This document shows, piece after piece, positions 1 to 11,117 of a stretch of 64,000 nucleotides of DNA (position 1 is the stretch's first letter; the number at the start of each line of letters is the position of its first letter). The DNA comes from Thermothielavioides terrestris NRRL 8126. Its lineage: Eukaryota; Ascomycota; Sordariomycetes; Sordariales; Chaetomiaceae. The stretch lies in assembly GCF_000226115.1 (NCBI RefSeq), contig NC_016458.1, positions 7,412,001-7,476,000 of the forward strand, given 5' to 3'. The translations under genes and the position numbers were made by a program. The notes below the pieces were generated by a model. The model was not told the origin of the DNA. It was given only the letters and a program-made list of their open reading frames with translations, and did no database searches.

Positions 1-558
1 TACTAAAAACCTAAACGACCTTTATAAAGCTAGTTCCACTATAATTTAATCCGCTAGTTCTTAATACTCTTCCTAAAGGTATAGTAATCTTTAAATAAGA
101 AGGGTCGTTTAGGAAGTTGGGAGATATCCACCTCTCTTAGAAGAATAGGGAAATCTACTTCACCTCTTCCCCTAAGCGTATACTATCTAATGCCTCTATC
201 TTTATTCCTCCTTAGTTTAAATCGACGATAGTCCTTTATATCTAAAGAAAGCTAAATATAAGTAGCCATTATTATCAAAGTCTCAACTCCTTAGTCTAAC
301 CGAATTATTATTAGAATAAAATTAAGCTCCTTGACAACCTTGAGATATTGAAGGAAAACAGAGTGTTTAGTAAATATAGAAATTCTAACGTAGTACTATA
401 GAATAAACTACGAATAGGCGTCGATCCTTATATAGATCTCAATGCTATAGTCCATTAATTTGTAATAGCTATTGACACTCTAGGTATAGTTTAGACTAGG
501 CAAAGTAAATCCCCTTCGACGTATCTACATTCTTTGTACTCGTTCAAAGATATAATTA

Positions 559-1060
559 GGATAGAGGTTCTAAGAAAGAAGAGCAAGGTTTCTTATTAGA
601 ATACTAATCTTTACGTTCTAAAGGACAAACTTCTATAGACTACGACGACTAAGCTAAGGGATCAAGATAGCTATATTTAGAGTTTGCTAAATCTACTCTA
701 GGACTTTAGATTCTCGAAGAGTAAATTGATCTATAGTTTAACGTTGGAAAATCCTAAGTACTTTATAAAGTTTGATTAAACCCTCTTTTAATACTATAAA
801 ACCAAGGGATCGACAATATTAGAAGATTTGTTCATTAGAGGAATCAACTATAAAGAACTTATCTTTAATGGTTTCTTAAAGGGCGTTAGAATCCCTTATA
901 CGTTGTTAGCAAGTAGCAACGCCCTAACGCTTTAGGCAAGAGTAGAACATAGTTATACCAACTTGAACCCTATATTTAGAGTAAAAATTTAAAAGGATCT
1001 AGGTATAGGTAAGCCTAGCTTGATATTGCTAAAGGATAAAATCCTTATAGGGCTTAAGGT
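559..1060 (+). pseudogene. Decayed retrotransposon gag-like reading frame
   Basis: One frame reads across about 500 bp interrupted only by TAA/TAG codons and without a frameshift. The peptide has the feel of a retroelement capsid: a run resembling FIRGINYKELIFNGFLKGV, then a segment ending VEHSYTNLN, compatible with the helical gag region of fungal LTR elements. No zinc knuckle, protease or reverse transcriptase was recognised nearby, and no flanking terminal repeat is visible because the element may run off the left edge. The family assignment rests on resemblance only. Confidence 0.35.
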
Positions 1061-1360
1061 CAATTCGAGGATATCCTATTAAATTAGTAGAATATATTAG
1101 TAAATAGAGGAAATAGAGTATAATAAAAAAGATATTTACAATAGTAAAGAAGAATATATATAAGGTTTATAATTTATATTTTAAACTTATATAGGGTTGA
1201 AAATGTTATTAGACTAATATAACTTTGCCTTGTCCTACCTTTAGCAAACTCGATTATATATAATTGGCCTCGATTACATTTGGTCTATAAAGTTCTTAGG
1301 TATATATAGGTATACCTATATATTGCCTAGGTATTCTAGGGATATACCTATTATTAGGGG

Positions 1361-1860
1361 CTTTTAGTAGTCATTGCGTAGTAGAGGTAGGCGTCGTAGA
1401 GTGTCGTTGGGTACTATGTAGTAGAGGTAGGCGTTATAGGGTGTTGCTAGGTGCTATGTAGTAGAGGTAGGCGTCGTAGAGTGTCGCTAGGTACTATATA
1501 GTAGGGGTAGACGTCGCTAAGTAGGGAGGGTGCTCGCTAGGTAGAGAGGGTGCTCGCTAGGTAAGGAGGGTGATCGCTAGGTAGGGAGGGTACTTACTAG
1601 GTAAGAAGGGTGATCGTTAGGTAGGGAGGGTACTCGCTAGGTAGGGAGGGTACTCGCTAGGTAGAGAGGGTGATTATAAGGTAGGGAGGGTGATCACTAG
1701 ATAGAGAGGGTGCTTATAGGGTAGAGATAGTTATTGTAGAGGGTCAATAGTCATTATAGGGTAGGGACATTTATCTTAGGGTAGAGATAGTTATTCTAGG
1801 GGGTCGATAGTCATTAGAGAGTAGAGATGGTTATTGTAGGTTGTTGATAGTTATCGTCGG
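1361..1860. repeat. Satellite array in a constant 20-bp register
   Basis: About 25 units stay in the same 20-bp phase for 500 bp. Three sub-arrays can be seen: 1381-1500 is three 40-bp units (gtagaggtaggcgtcgtaga plus a partner 20-mer), 1501-1720 is eleven 20-mers of the form gtagggagggtgctcgctag, and 1721-1860 alternates gtagagatagttattgtagg-like and gggtcgatagtcattatagg-like 20-mers. It lies inside the RIP-like block, and much of the variation between units is transitions. Confidence 0.85.
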
Positions 1861-2950
1861 TATCTAAGGTATATTATATTAGCGTTGAGATAACCCTTTG
1901 ACAATTGTATATCTATTATCTTGATCTATTGTCTTTGCTCTAAATCTAAGCCTATATCCCTATACCTAATATATCTATCTTTAAAGGATCGATTCTAGCT
2001 TTCTATCTATAGTATTGTCCTCTAGCTTATTATTATTGTTTATCGATACTGTTACTTAGCTCGATATAACCTCTATTATATACGCTTTAATAGTCTCCTC
2101 TAAAATCTTCTTCTATATCTTACGTTGGACTAACGTCGTTGCTATAGCTATAGCAAATGTAAATAGCTAGGAATTACTAGTCTTTTTATACTCTTATTGC
2201 TCTTTAAACTTCTTCGCCTCTATTGTTTAGTTAGCATTGCTCTAGAGCTATAAAATATAAAGGAAATCTACTCTTAACAAACAAATACTTAGGGCTATAG
2301 CTAGAATAGAAGTAGTTAGTATATAAGTTTTTACTATACTCAATAGACGATAGATAATAGATATAAGTAGGTTATAGGCTCCGATCTTTACTATATTATT
2401 GGTAGTTGACAGTTAGGTTACGACGGTCGAGAAAAATAAATATTATTATTATAAAGATATACTTAAGTTGATATAAGTCCTATTTATATTCAACTTCTTC
2501 TTTGCCTTTAAAGTATTTTCTAACGATAAAAAGGTGTTTAATATCTTAGAAATAAATTAGAAAACAGTTCTACAAAATTATTAATAATTTAGGATCCTCT
2601 ACCTAATACTTCTTTAGTAACGCCTAGACATTGTTCTATTTAGACTGACGTAGCTCATTTATAATCTATATCGTAAGCTCTAGGGCTATTTTACAGTTCT
2701 TATACTCAGTCTACGTTAAGGTAAAGGGCGTACTAGAAAATGTAAAGTCGCTAAGCTAAGGCGCTATAGTAACAGTTGATCGAGGTTGGATATTCTAATA
2801 GACAGTGACTCAAAGGCGACAAAGGGAGATAATAAACGACTATAAAAACTATTAGCAACCTACACTTAGAATATTCTAATGGTAGGGAATTAATATTAGA
2901 CACTTACAATTGAACTCGATCGAGTGTAATTGAGGCTAGGAAGCACGTAG

Positions 2951-5900
2951 CTAAATCGCTCTGTCGGCTAGAGGGCTTGGCAGCGCGGGAAGAAAATGGG
3001 GCAAGGTGGCTAGTAGGTGGAGGGAATTTGTTTTCTATGCTGGCTAGAGAAAATTTTGGGGCGGGGGCGGGGTTGGTAGGTAGATTCTTGCAAATTGGTT
3101 GAGTGGTTTAGGTTTTCGAAGAGTCCGAGCTCGAAGCCTCCGTAACAGTGGCTACAGGAGGAACACGGTCGAAGTGCAGCGAAAGACGGAATCAGAGATT
3201 CTGGAACTGAGATGCATGTCTCCATCCGAGAGTGATTTTGTCCGTCATGTGAAGCTGCTCAAACCCTGACGGCTCAGCGCCGATGCTGACGATCTTGTCG
3301 CCGATTCTGGAGCCCGCGTCGACTGCTAACGTGAACGCACGAACAGTCCTACACCAACCCTTCGATCCAGTGTTCATTGGCACGGCATACGTCCGGAATA
3401 GTTTACTTGCACAGCAACAACACAAGTTAATGGCCCGAGAGCTGCCGAGAGGTCAGCCACCAGCCGTCCAACGCAGCGGTACAACACTTCGGCAGATGAG
3501 CTGGGGCAACCCCGGAAATGCACTGCATACATCGGCGCTGTAGGGAGCTTGGATCGGTAGACGAACGACTGGCACGCAATGGCACGCAATGGCAAGCCAC
3601 AGCTTGCGCAAGCTCGACTCCCGAGCACGATGAGAGCAGGTGAGTAGCTAAGTTATTCCCCGCGCCGTCTCCGGGGGCAATCTGGATAAAAATGCAGAGC
3701 TACCGAGAAGCGGGTGCGGCCGTCCTGAATGTGGTAGCGATATTGAAAGAATCCGGGTTATTCAGACGACACGTCATCTCATCATCTCATCGGGATGGAT
3801 AGGATCGCGTTCGTTCGTTGGGCGTGCGCGTTGCGATCACAGCAGGAGATCCATAGGAGCGTTGTGTTGTGCGAACTGCGAAGCCGGCTCGTGACTGCAG
3901 GGAGGGAGGCGGTGGGTGGAAGCGGCCAGATCTTGGTTGCGGCCAGTGGCCTGTTTTGTTCCTGCAGCACGCAGATCATGGCTCCAGCGCCGCGTGTTCG
4001 CGCCTGGCCTGGGTCGCACCCGGCCGCGGAACGGCCGGCCGTCGACGTGGGGCAAATACGAACAAAAAACTCCGAATTGGAATCCGGCTGCATAAACAGC
4101 TCGAGGTACGGAATATTCTCAGTGGGACAGCTGCGTTGAGGTTGCTTACTCGACACAGGACACTGGACAACAAGGAGTAATCCACTGCTAACATGCTCAT
4201 GGCACGTCCTAACCGAACTTGGAGTGTAGACATACAGCACGCTGGAAATCATCCTCTATAACAAAGTTAGTGCGGCCAGAAAAAGGGGTTTGCAGAACAA
4301 ACCTGGCAGCTCCGCCAACATTCACTAGCTGTTTGTGGCGTTGTTCTAGCCTGTCCCCGCAACTGTTTCCTTTTGTGAAGTCAATACCGAGTGCAATTCT
4401 TATGTGCTTCCAAGTCCCACTGTGCAACATCATCCAAGAATTGTCCGATGAGGGTAAGGACTTTAATCTATTTAGAGGTACCTACAGACAGGTATTTCCC
4501 ATCGTACGAGGTACGGATAGAGGGATCCATGGATGAATTGCCTGCCTCTCATCCGCCTGGCCAATGTGCGAGAGAGACCACCTCAGTGTTCTTCCTTCCG
4601 CAGCGCACAGCGGATGGGAAAGCAGACACCGAGTGTACTCTCTGTGCAAAAAGCCTGGATGGCCCTTGTCCAGGCGGCCCAACCTGGAACTGCAGGGTTG
4701 CCATCCTTGTTGGCCCCACCAGTAGGGAGGACGCTATGCCTCTCGTGGACCTACACTGGAGGTGTAACAATGCCGATGCACGAACGGTGAAGCGACAACG
4801 CAGCGCTTTCATCCAGATTGCGCAGTCGCAGCTCCGAGCTTCAGCCAATGTCTGCATATCGGTCTCGAAGCCGGTAGTGTTGCTGCCGTGTCCCCGTCAT
4901 ATGTCATTCTCATCTACTTGGTAAATCTCCGCAGCCGGCCCTCTCTGCACCCGGACCCAGGACATACGCATCGACGGTGAGGCGCGCAAGATCCCCGCCC
5001 CGAGAGCAGGACTACCAGTTTGGGCCAAGACCCTCTACCCGGCCGCGGGTCAAACGCCCACTGGCTCCGTTGCTTGAGGTGGCTTGCACGCCAGCAGTGG
5101 GCGCCAGGGCTCAGGCCAGCAAGGTGACTGGTTCCGGCCGGGAGGAGTCGCATGGCCCCCGCAGCCGCACTCGCCGCACTGGTGCTGCCGTTTGGTGCTG
5201 CATTGCGAGCTCCCACCGCCTGCCCATTGGGACAAACCATTGATTCTGATCGCGTGCCTGCTCTCCTGTGCATTTATAAATGGCAAGAGCAGCCCTTGCC
5301 CGGGAGGTTGATCTCTCTTGCGGCCAACTTTTCCAAGCGTGCTTGTTCTTCCAGGTTCGTGCTTACTCCATTTCGCATCCGACCCAACCGGGGATCGCAT
5401 ACACAACAGGCGGAGCCACAACCGACAGGGGCGTCCTCGACAACACGACGCCGTATCGTCACCGCAAATCCATCTGATCTGGACCCCAGTCACTGAGCGT
5501 TTGGCGATCCACTTCGCACCCACAACCGGGCCACCGCCGAGACATAGCCTCTTCCTCACCCCTTTGGGCACTGGCTGTTCCATGCGGAAACTCGGTATAT
5601 AATTGTCAGAGCTGCTGAGGGCTTCGTTAGTTGGCTTCCTTCTTCCACGGCAGAACGCCGTCCACCTGCTTTCCACCTTCCTTCTGGCGTCACATCCACG
5701 CTGCCACGACAAGTCTCCGTAGATACCGGTACCTGCGTACCGCCTGTCCTTCTGTGTTACTCGACTTCTCGTGTCTGCGGATCCCGCATCCAAACCTTGT
5801 TGGGCTTGTTGTGTCGGCCTCTTTTTCCTCGGACAGTCCGCGGGACACTGCGGACTTGGTTGCGGCTCGCCGCGTAATTTCTTGATTTAGAGCCTACTTC

Positions 5901-6043
5901 GGCCGCTGTCCCATCGATATGAGCAGTTCGCCGGTCTGCTGCTCCCCTGAACTGTTGCTTTTTGGTCGCACCGGCAACCGACGGCCTCGAACTCTGGCGC
6001 CCTGAACGGAACGAAGCACCCATTGAACCATCGATCCGAAGCC
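2951..6043. other. Long gene-free interval upstream of the cyclin gene
   Basis: Composition returns to normal GC here, but no reading frame shows a recognisable domain, good start context plus splice structure, or family-like sequence. Short overlapping frames on both strands around 3280-3630, 3780-4250 and 4390-4920 look like chance frames. The last few hundred bases (about 5600-6040) are CT-rich and probably hold the promoter and 5' leader of the cyclin gene. Confidence 0.5.
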
Positions 6044-7067
6044 ATGGCTTCCCACTCCCCAGAGTACTCGGACGACGAGTTCGACTTTGACGAGGAATAC
6101 TTCTCTCGCACGTATCAGCCGCTCTCGAATCTGCCAACCCCGCCGCCCTCGTCGCGAGAATCGTTGGCCGACCAGAGCCCGCATGCCCTTCTGGAAGATG
6201 GAGGGCTGCTAGACTCGGCCCTGCTGGGTTCGTGAGAGACCGCTCCCGGGCTCGATCCGCTGTGTTTGGATTTTTTTTTCCCTGCTGACGAGCGCTCTTG
6301 CTACAGGCCCAGCTATCCACCTGGTCAATCTCGTCCCTCCTGCGGCATCTCTCGCAGTGCCGTCTGTTCCGCTTGTCCACGAGATGCTCGTCCGCTCGAA
6401 TCTCTCCATGGACGCCATTGCCTTGGCCGTGTGCATCTTGGACTCGCTGAACTCCAAGTTCTCGCTAAACTGGCGGCTGCTCTGCCCTCTGGCGCAGCAC
6501 GAGCCCGTAAACGAGATCACCAAGCGGCACACGATCCAAGCCAGGCCCGCGGGCACCACCCAGCTTCACATCGACTCGGTCAACCCGGAGGTGATCATCC
6601 TCGCTGCGCTCATCATCGCCTCCAAGTTCCTGGCGGACTGCCAGGAGCCGACCAACTACTACCGGTCGGCGTGGGGGCAGAATATGTGGACATGCGACCA
6701 GATCAACGTGACGGAGAGGTGCATCATGGAGAGCCTGGGCTATCGGATTCTGCCGCTGTGGGATCCGGTGCTGATCGCCGACGCCGTCAACGACATGCAA
6801 CGTGCGGCAAAGCAGGCGGCACGCCGGCCGCAGCCCAGAAGTGGGGAGGCGCACAAGCGGTCCGCGAGCTCGGCCGTGGTGCTCTCGGGTCCCTGTCTCC
6901 CCTTGACGCCGGCAGAAACGCCTGTGTTGGAGGACGGCCCGACGCTTACCCCTGTGCGTGAAGCTGCGGGGGCTGGATTCGGCGGCGAAGGTCTTGTCCC
7001 GGTCGATGCCTCGATGCTGGACTCGCAACAATGCGCGAAGCGGAAGACGATCCCTGCAGCCGATTGA
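6044..7067 (+). CDS. Cyclin-domain protein (PCL/PHO80-like)
   Basis: Two exons (6044-6227 and 6307-7067) give 314 residues. The 79-bp intron uses a GTTCGT donor, a GCTGACG branch-like site and a TACAG acceptor; this choice keeps phase into the conserved part. The ATG at 6044 sits in GCCATGG context. Residues 1-60 are acidic and Ser/Pro-rich. About 75-230 form a cyclin box, with IILAALIIASKFLADCQ followed by NMWTCDQINVTERCIMESLGY, the cyclin helix 3-5 pattern. The C-terminal 80 residues are low complexity. Such cyclins activate Pho85-type CDKs in phosphate, glycogen or cell-cycle control; which one this serves cannot be read here. The main uncertainty is the non-consensus donor. Confidence 0.75.
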
Positions 7068-7515
7068 GAAGATTGGCTGTCTCGGATGGGCATGGAGCAA
7101 TGACATCGCTTTCCGCGAATTCGGAACACACCTTTGGGTTTACGGGCGAGCTTGGAAGGGATTGGGCGGCATCGCCAGACAAAAGGGGCAGGGAATGGGA
7201 ATCAAGAACAGCATGGGATACGAACACGAATATGGCAACCGGCCCTACGGCTTTTGGCTCGGCGCACTGGGGTTATTTCTCGGCAGCAACACATGGTACC
7301 GAAACGGAAACTGGGACAAGGAGCACGGCGTTCGGCGAAGCACAACAACTACATCAACACTTGGCATCATTAGCTTGTTGCTGGAGGATACTGGAGCCGG
7401 GCTGTCAGATGCCCATGTTTGAGAGACTTGGTCAAGCGAGTATAATCTAATACAGGATGCAACGGTGTCATTGCTGTTTTCCAGATGTGGTATCGCAAGT
7501 CTCATCCTCAGGTGG
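7068..7515. other. Convergent 3' interval
   Basis: The cyclin gene and the minus-strand gene ending at 7516 converge here. No protein signature or RNA gene is seen. It presumably holds both 3' untranslated regions. Confidence 0.4.
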
Positions 7516-8451
7516 TTATGGAGCGCTGTCCCAGACTTGCGTTGCATACCATTGCAGGTCGGGAACGTCGATGACGAAATCTCCCTCGCCCTGCTGGGGA
7601 TCGGGGGTTCGAAGGAACAGAAGCTGGAAGCTGAGTACCAAGGCCCCTCTAGTGACTTGGTACGATGCTGGACGAGCCGTCCCGTCCCGTCGAATGGTGA
7701 TCTCCTGCCGCCGCACAGGCTCAAGTAGCGCGTTGCCGCCCTGTTCCTCTTCCCATCTCTCAATGATGATGACTTGCTGTTGTTGATCAAATTTAGCAAG
7801 AAGCACAATCTTCACCTCGTGCGCCGATGCTGAGAACCACCATCTCATATCAGCCCGGAGCTGAGGTAGAGTCTCGGAAGCCCCTGCTTCTATGACCAAA
7901 GTTGGCCAACTCCCGGGGCCACGACGTGCTGCAGACGGCCCACCAGCAGAATCACCTTCTCCGCCATCCCGGTTTGGCTGGCCGCTTGCGTGGAGTCTCC
8001 GAGAGCCCATTGACCGCCAGCTTCGGTCTAGACCCTGCCGAAAAAGTTGGCGATGAAAGCAAACCTCGAGCTCGCGGTGAAGAGCTTCGTGAACTGCCGA
8101 TGGGATCGAGATGATAAGGATCCCGGAATCGCTATGATATCGACGGACTCGGAACTTGCGTCCTTGTTTCTCTCTTTCGTGGTCAAGTTGATCGAGATCA
8201 CTCGAGGAAACATCTAAATAAACGTTAGTATGTAGGTAGCATTAATCAGAAAAGAATATAAGCAGTAAAGTACTTGTAATGGTGAGGTAGTCCGTCGAAA
8301 TAGAATCGATCACCCGAAAGACATCTTCGACATGGGTGAATTTGATGGTCGGCGTTTCGCCAGCTTGCTCTGGTCCTGCGGGCGTTGGATTCATTGACGC
8401 TGGCGACGATGGCGTAGCCGACGCCAATTCAGCGCTTGTGGGAGTAGACAT
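7516..8451 (-). CDS. Fungal protein of unrecognised family
   Basis: Two exons on the minus strand (8451-8274, 8213-7516) give 291 residues. The 60-bp intron has a GTACTT donor, a perfect TACTAAC branch site and a TTTAG acceptor, and it joins frames exactly. The N-terminus is Ser/Thr/Pro/Ala-rich. The second half is compact: WPTLVIEAGASETLPQLRAD, then RWWFSASAHEVKIVLLAKFD, then a basic/aromatic stretch and DFVIDVPDLQWYA. The pattern of buried strands and two conserved acidic points recalls a nuclease-like fold, but I recognise no catalytic motif. I recall similar sequences as common unnamed proteins in filamentous fungi. Next to it, upstream, is a MITE. Function unknown. Confidence 0.65.
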
Positions 8452-8972
8452 GATTGTTGTTCTGGCGGGAGGTGTAGGCAATGAGTGTCTCGGGTTTCTC
8501 GAGCGCAAGACTGCGAGCATGTGGCTGGTCGTGCAGGCCAGAATGGATCTCCATCTTCGGTTTGACGAAAAGTGGCAGAAACGCAACGCCACCAAAGGCG
8601 GCCAAAGTTAGCGGCCCGTCACGCTCGGGCTTGATCTTGTCGGATTTGGAGCTGTTGAGAGTTGGAGCTGGCTGAGACGCCTGAAGAACAGCGGCAGAAA
8701 GGCTTGACGGGAACGAGTTGGTGGGTTGGTTGGGGGATGGTTTTCCAACTCCCAAAGCCCAGTGCGAGTGCCCTCAAATACCTAGGTAGGTACCCACTTA
8801 CGGCCCACTGCACCTTCCCACATGCCCGAGCTCTGGAGGGCAAGCAGTGAACTTACTGTGGGAAGCACTTCCCACAAGGCATCTCAGGCATCATTACCAG
8901 GGCAGGGGCATCCGTTACAGCCCCACAGCCCAGAGTGGCGCAGACATGGTACTGTACTTATGCAAGATAGAC
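8452..8972. other. Upstream interval of the 8451 gene
   Basis: Nothing coding is seen. A TAGGTAGGTA-type motif lies near 8783-8797; similar short motifs recur in other intergenic stretches (for example 28617-28637). It probably contains the promoter of the minus-strand gene. Confidence 0.4.
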
Positions 8973-9362
8973 GGTAGACGTTAAAGAGGTCCCGCCAAGA
9001 CTAATTTCGGCCAATTGTCGGCTATGTTTTTACAACGTTTTTACGTAACCCCGATCACCAAGGCGTTTGCTCTATCGCTAAGGGTTAGTTCGCCGAGGGT
9101 ACGGGGGGCGGCGCTAGCCCCCCGCTAGTTAGGGTTTAGGTTAAGGTTAGGATACAGGTTATAGTTAGGGTATAGGTTATCCTCGTTTTCTTTTTTTTCG
9201 ATTTGGTTGAGTTTTCATAGAGTTGTTGCGACGAGTCTTTGCGATTGTTGTTGTTGATGTTGTTCGAAGTCGTCGTGGCCTGCTCACCCCTTGGCGATTT
9301 GTAATTACTTGTACGCGGTAAAATCCGAAATTAGTCTTGGCGGGACCTCTTTAACAACGACC
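8973..9362. mobile_element. MITE copy A with perfect 8-bp target duplication
   Basis: The 390-bp element begins GGTAGACGTTAAAGAGGTCC and ends with the near inverse complement (ACCTCTTTAACAACGACC), so the inverted repeats are about 38 bp. It is flanked on both sides by AGATAGAC (8965-8972 and 9363-9370), a perfect 8-bp target-site duplication. The core has a GCTAGCCCCCCGCTAG palindrome, a run of degenerate TTAGGG-like units, and a T-rich tract. No coding capacity. An 8-bp duplication fits a hAT-like or Merlin-like transposase acting in trans (inference). This is the best-preserved reference copy in the window. Confidence 0.92.
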
Positions 9363-9639
9363 AGATAGACACAGAGGTGGAGATCCCACCATCATCGTCA
9401 TCCTCAAATCAATCAATCCATCATTCGCATCCTACGCGTTGCGTAGCATTGAGCCACACTTACTGCGTAGGATTCCCATTGTCATCATTTGTCGTCATTG
9501 CGCGCCTCAGCCGTGCAGCTCTCCCGCCTAGCCTCGTAGCCAGGCCTGCAACGCGCTTATTCATTGCGTGCTGCTTCGAGGATCAGCCCCTAAGACAAAA
9601 GAGACGATAAGCGTATAGAAGAACTGATCAGGTTTTTAA

Positions 9640-9673
<34 letters not shown>

Positions 9674-10067
9674 TACTATATTCAATTTTTTATGAGCGGG
9701 TCAATGAATCCTCCTCCCTCGATCGCTGGCTACAGGTGCAGGATGCCTCCCTGTTGGCGAGCAAGGCCCAACTAACTCGCATTTTGTTCTCTCTTTTTTT
9801 CCGCTGTGTGTTCTTCGCTCCTTTGGGCACCGAAGCCGTGAACCGGAGCTTTGCGTGGCGGGTGCTGGGTACATCGAGGGTGAGCTTCTGGGTTGATTTG
9901 GCAACCACTAGATGGCCATCCGAGGGTATATCCGCCCAAAACCAGTTGCTGTAGTCGCATCTTGGCCGTCCTCCGCCTCTTAAAATCGTACAACCTCTCC
10001 TATTCCAGATCATAACCCCCGTTTCTGAAACATCCTCTCCAGCCCATCCTTCCTTCCCACCCTCCCG
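9363..10067. other. Intergenic interval with ATT microsatellite
   Basis: No gene is supported. It includes the trinucleotide repeat at 9639-9673 and ordinary sequence on both sides. Confidence 0.4.
9639..9673. repeat. (ATT)n microsatellite
   Basis: About eleven uninterrupted ATT units. Confidence 0.95.
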
Positions 10068-10553
10068 TCACCTATCCGGCCTGGTCTTGTCCCCCGCCTC
10101 CCTCCTCTCACCGCCGGTAAACCCCAACCACTCCCCTAAGATCCCCCCAGGCTTCGGCACCGGACACTCCCTCGCACGCCGCCCCCGCCGCGTCGCCCTC
10201 TCATCCTCTCCGCCAGAAGAAGAAGAAGAAGTCCTCCCCGGCTGGAACTCCACAACCGCCACGCCCTCCTCGCCGGCGCCCGCCCCATCGTCCAACCCGC
10301 GCCTCGTCGTCCTCCTCCTCATCCTCCGCGGCGGCGGCGGCGGCGGCGCATCCCGGTCCGCGCCCACTCCCGCTGCCGACGCCCCAGCAGCAGAAGAAGA
10401 CATCCCGCCGCCGCCGTCGTCGGCAAACGCCCGCCGCGGCGCGGGACACGGCAGCACGTGCGGCAGCGCGACGACGACGAAGCTCGCGAGCAGGGTGGTC
10501 GCGAACAGCGACGAGGTCATGCGCGACCGCGGGTGCAGGTGCGGCGTCGGCAT
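10068..10553 (-). CDS. Small single-span membrane protein, conserved in fungi
   Basis: A single-exon frame of 161 residues. A hydrophobic segment (about residues 17-33, LFATTLLASFVVVALPHVLP) is followed by CPAPR, a long Gly/Ala/Pro/Arg low-complexity middle, and a conserved-looking tail ECPVPKPGGILGEWLGF. The arrangement suggests an N-terminal anchor, possibly in the mitochondrial inner membrane, with the bulk on one side; this is inference. The second Met (at 10520) starts MTSSLF just before the hydrophobic segment and may be the true start, giving 150 residues. I do not recognise a named family. GC-rich low complexity makes other frames open too, so the call leans on the anchor and tail. 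Confidence 0.6.
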   Translation of the reverse strand: MPTPHLHPRSRMTSSLFATTLLASFVVVALPHVLPCPAPRRAFADDGGGGMSSSAAGASAAGVGADRDAPPPPPPRRMRRRTTRRGLDDGAGAGEEGVAVVEFQPGRTSSSSSGGEDERATRRGRRARECPVPKPGGILGEWLGFTGGERREAGDKTRPDR

Positions 10554-11117
10554 GGCTGGCTGGCTCTCGGGCCGCCTGGATCACCACGGTCGAGTTGGGG
10601 ATTCACGGGTTGCGAAGAGGATCGGGTCGGGTCGGGAGAACCACTTTTTTGTTTTGGAGAGTGGGACGGGAGAAGGGGGGGACGGGCTAGGTGAGAGGGT
10701 GAGAACTGGCGTTCCAGGTTGTGGTCGGTCGGTCGGTAGTGGCGTGGTGGATCGAGAAACCAGGCAAGCTGCGAGAATTGATCAGTAACTTGCGCCTGCA
10801 TACACCGGGAACAATGCGGAAGGGATCAATTGGGTGGGTGGAACATACCAATGCTCCGGCAAAGCATGCATTAAACCATGGCAACCATGTGCTCGGCCTT
10901 GAACGAGGTCGCCGTCGTGTTCGTGGTTGGCAGGGAGCTCGGGGTAGGTGGTGTGAATACTCTCATCTGTACCCGAGGTAGGAGCATCTGCAAAAGATGC
11001 TTAACACAGTGCGCGCATAGTGTAATTCCTGTCCAGTGTACTGTGCTTGGGGAGACTCCAGCGGAGGAATCGGAGCCTCCCGGATGTGTGTTGGAGTCTC
11101 CACAGCGAGTCTCCACA
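10554..11117. other. Interval between small membrane protein and kinase relic
   Basis: No gene is supported. The left part should hold the promoter of the minus-strand small protein gene. Confidence 0.4.

Larger units (their letters stand above)
1..2950. repeat. AT-rich RIP-like block with retroelement remnants
   Basis: The block is strongly TA-rich, has no usable long reading frame, and changes to ordinary GC-rich sequence near 2950. In-frame stops where recognisable are TAA/TAG, as expected when C-to-T and G-to-A mutation destroys glutamine codons. It contains a gag-like relic (about 559-1060) and a satellite array (1361-1860). From 1880 to 2900 only unstructured AT-rich sequence is seen. 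RIP is inferred from base composition and stop type, not measured. Confidence 0.8.

Noticed and set aside
1361..1860. CRISPR-like regular array
   Set aside because: Units are contiguous with no unique spacers, and the organism is a fungus; it is a satellite.
5050..5793. 247-codon minus-strand frame before the cyclin gene
   Set aside because: No recognisable family; Arg/Cys/Gly-rich composition typical of a chance frame in GC-rich DNA.
9105..9135. Interstitial telomere as evidence of chromosome fusion
   Set aside because: The TTAGGG-like words occur in all five MITE copies, so they belong to the element rather than to an old chromosome end.
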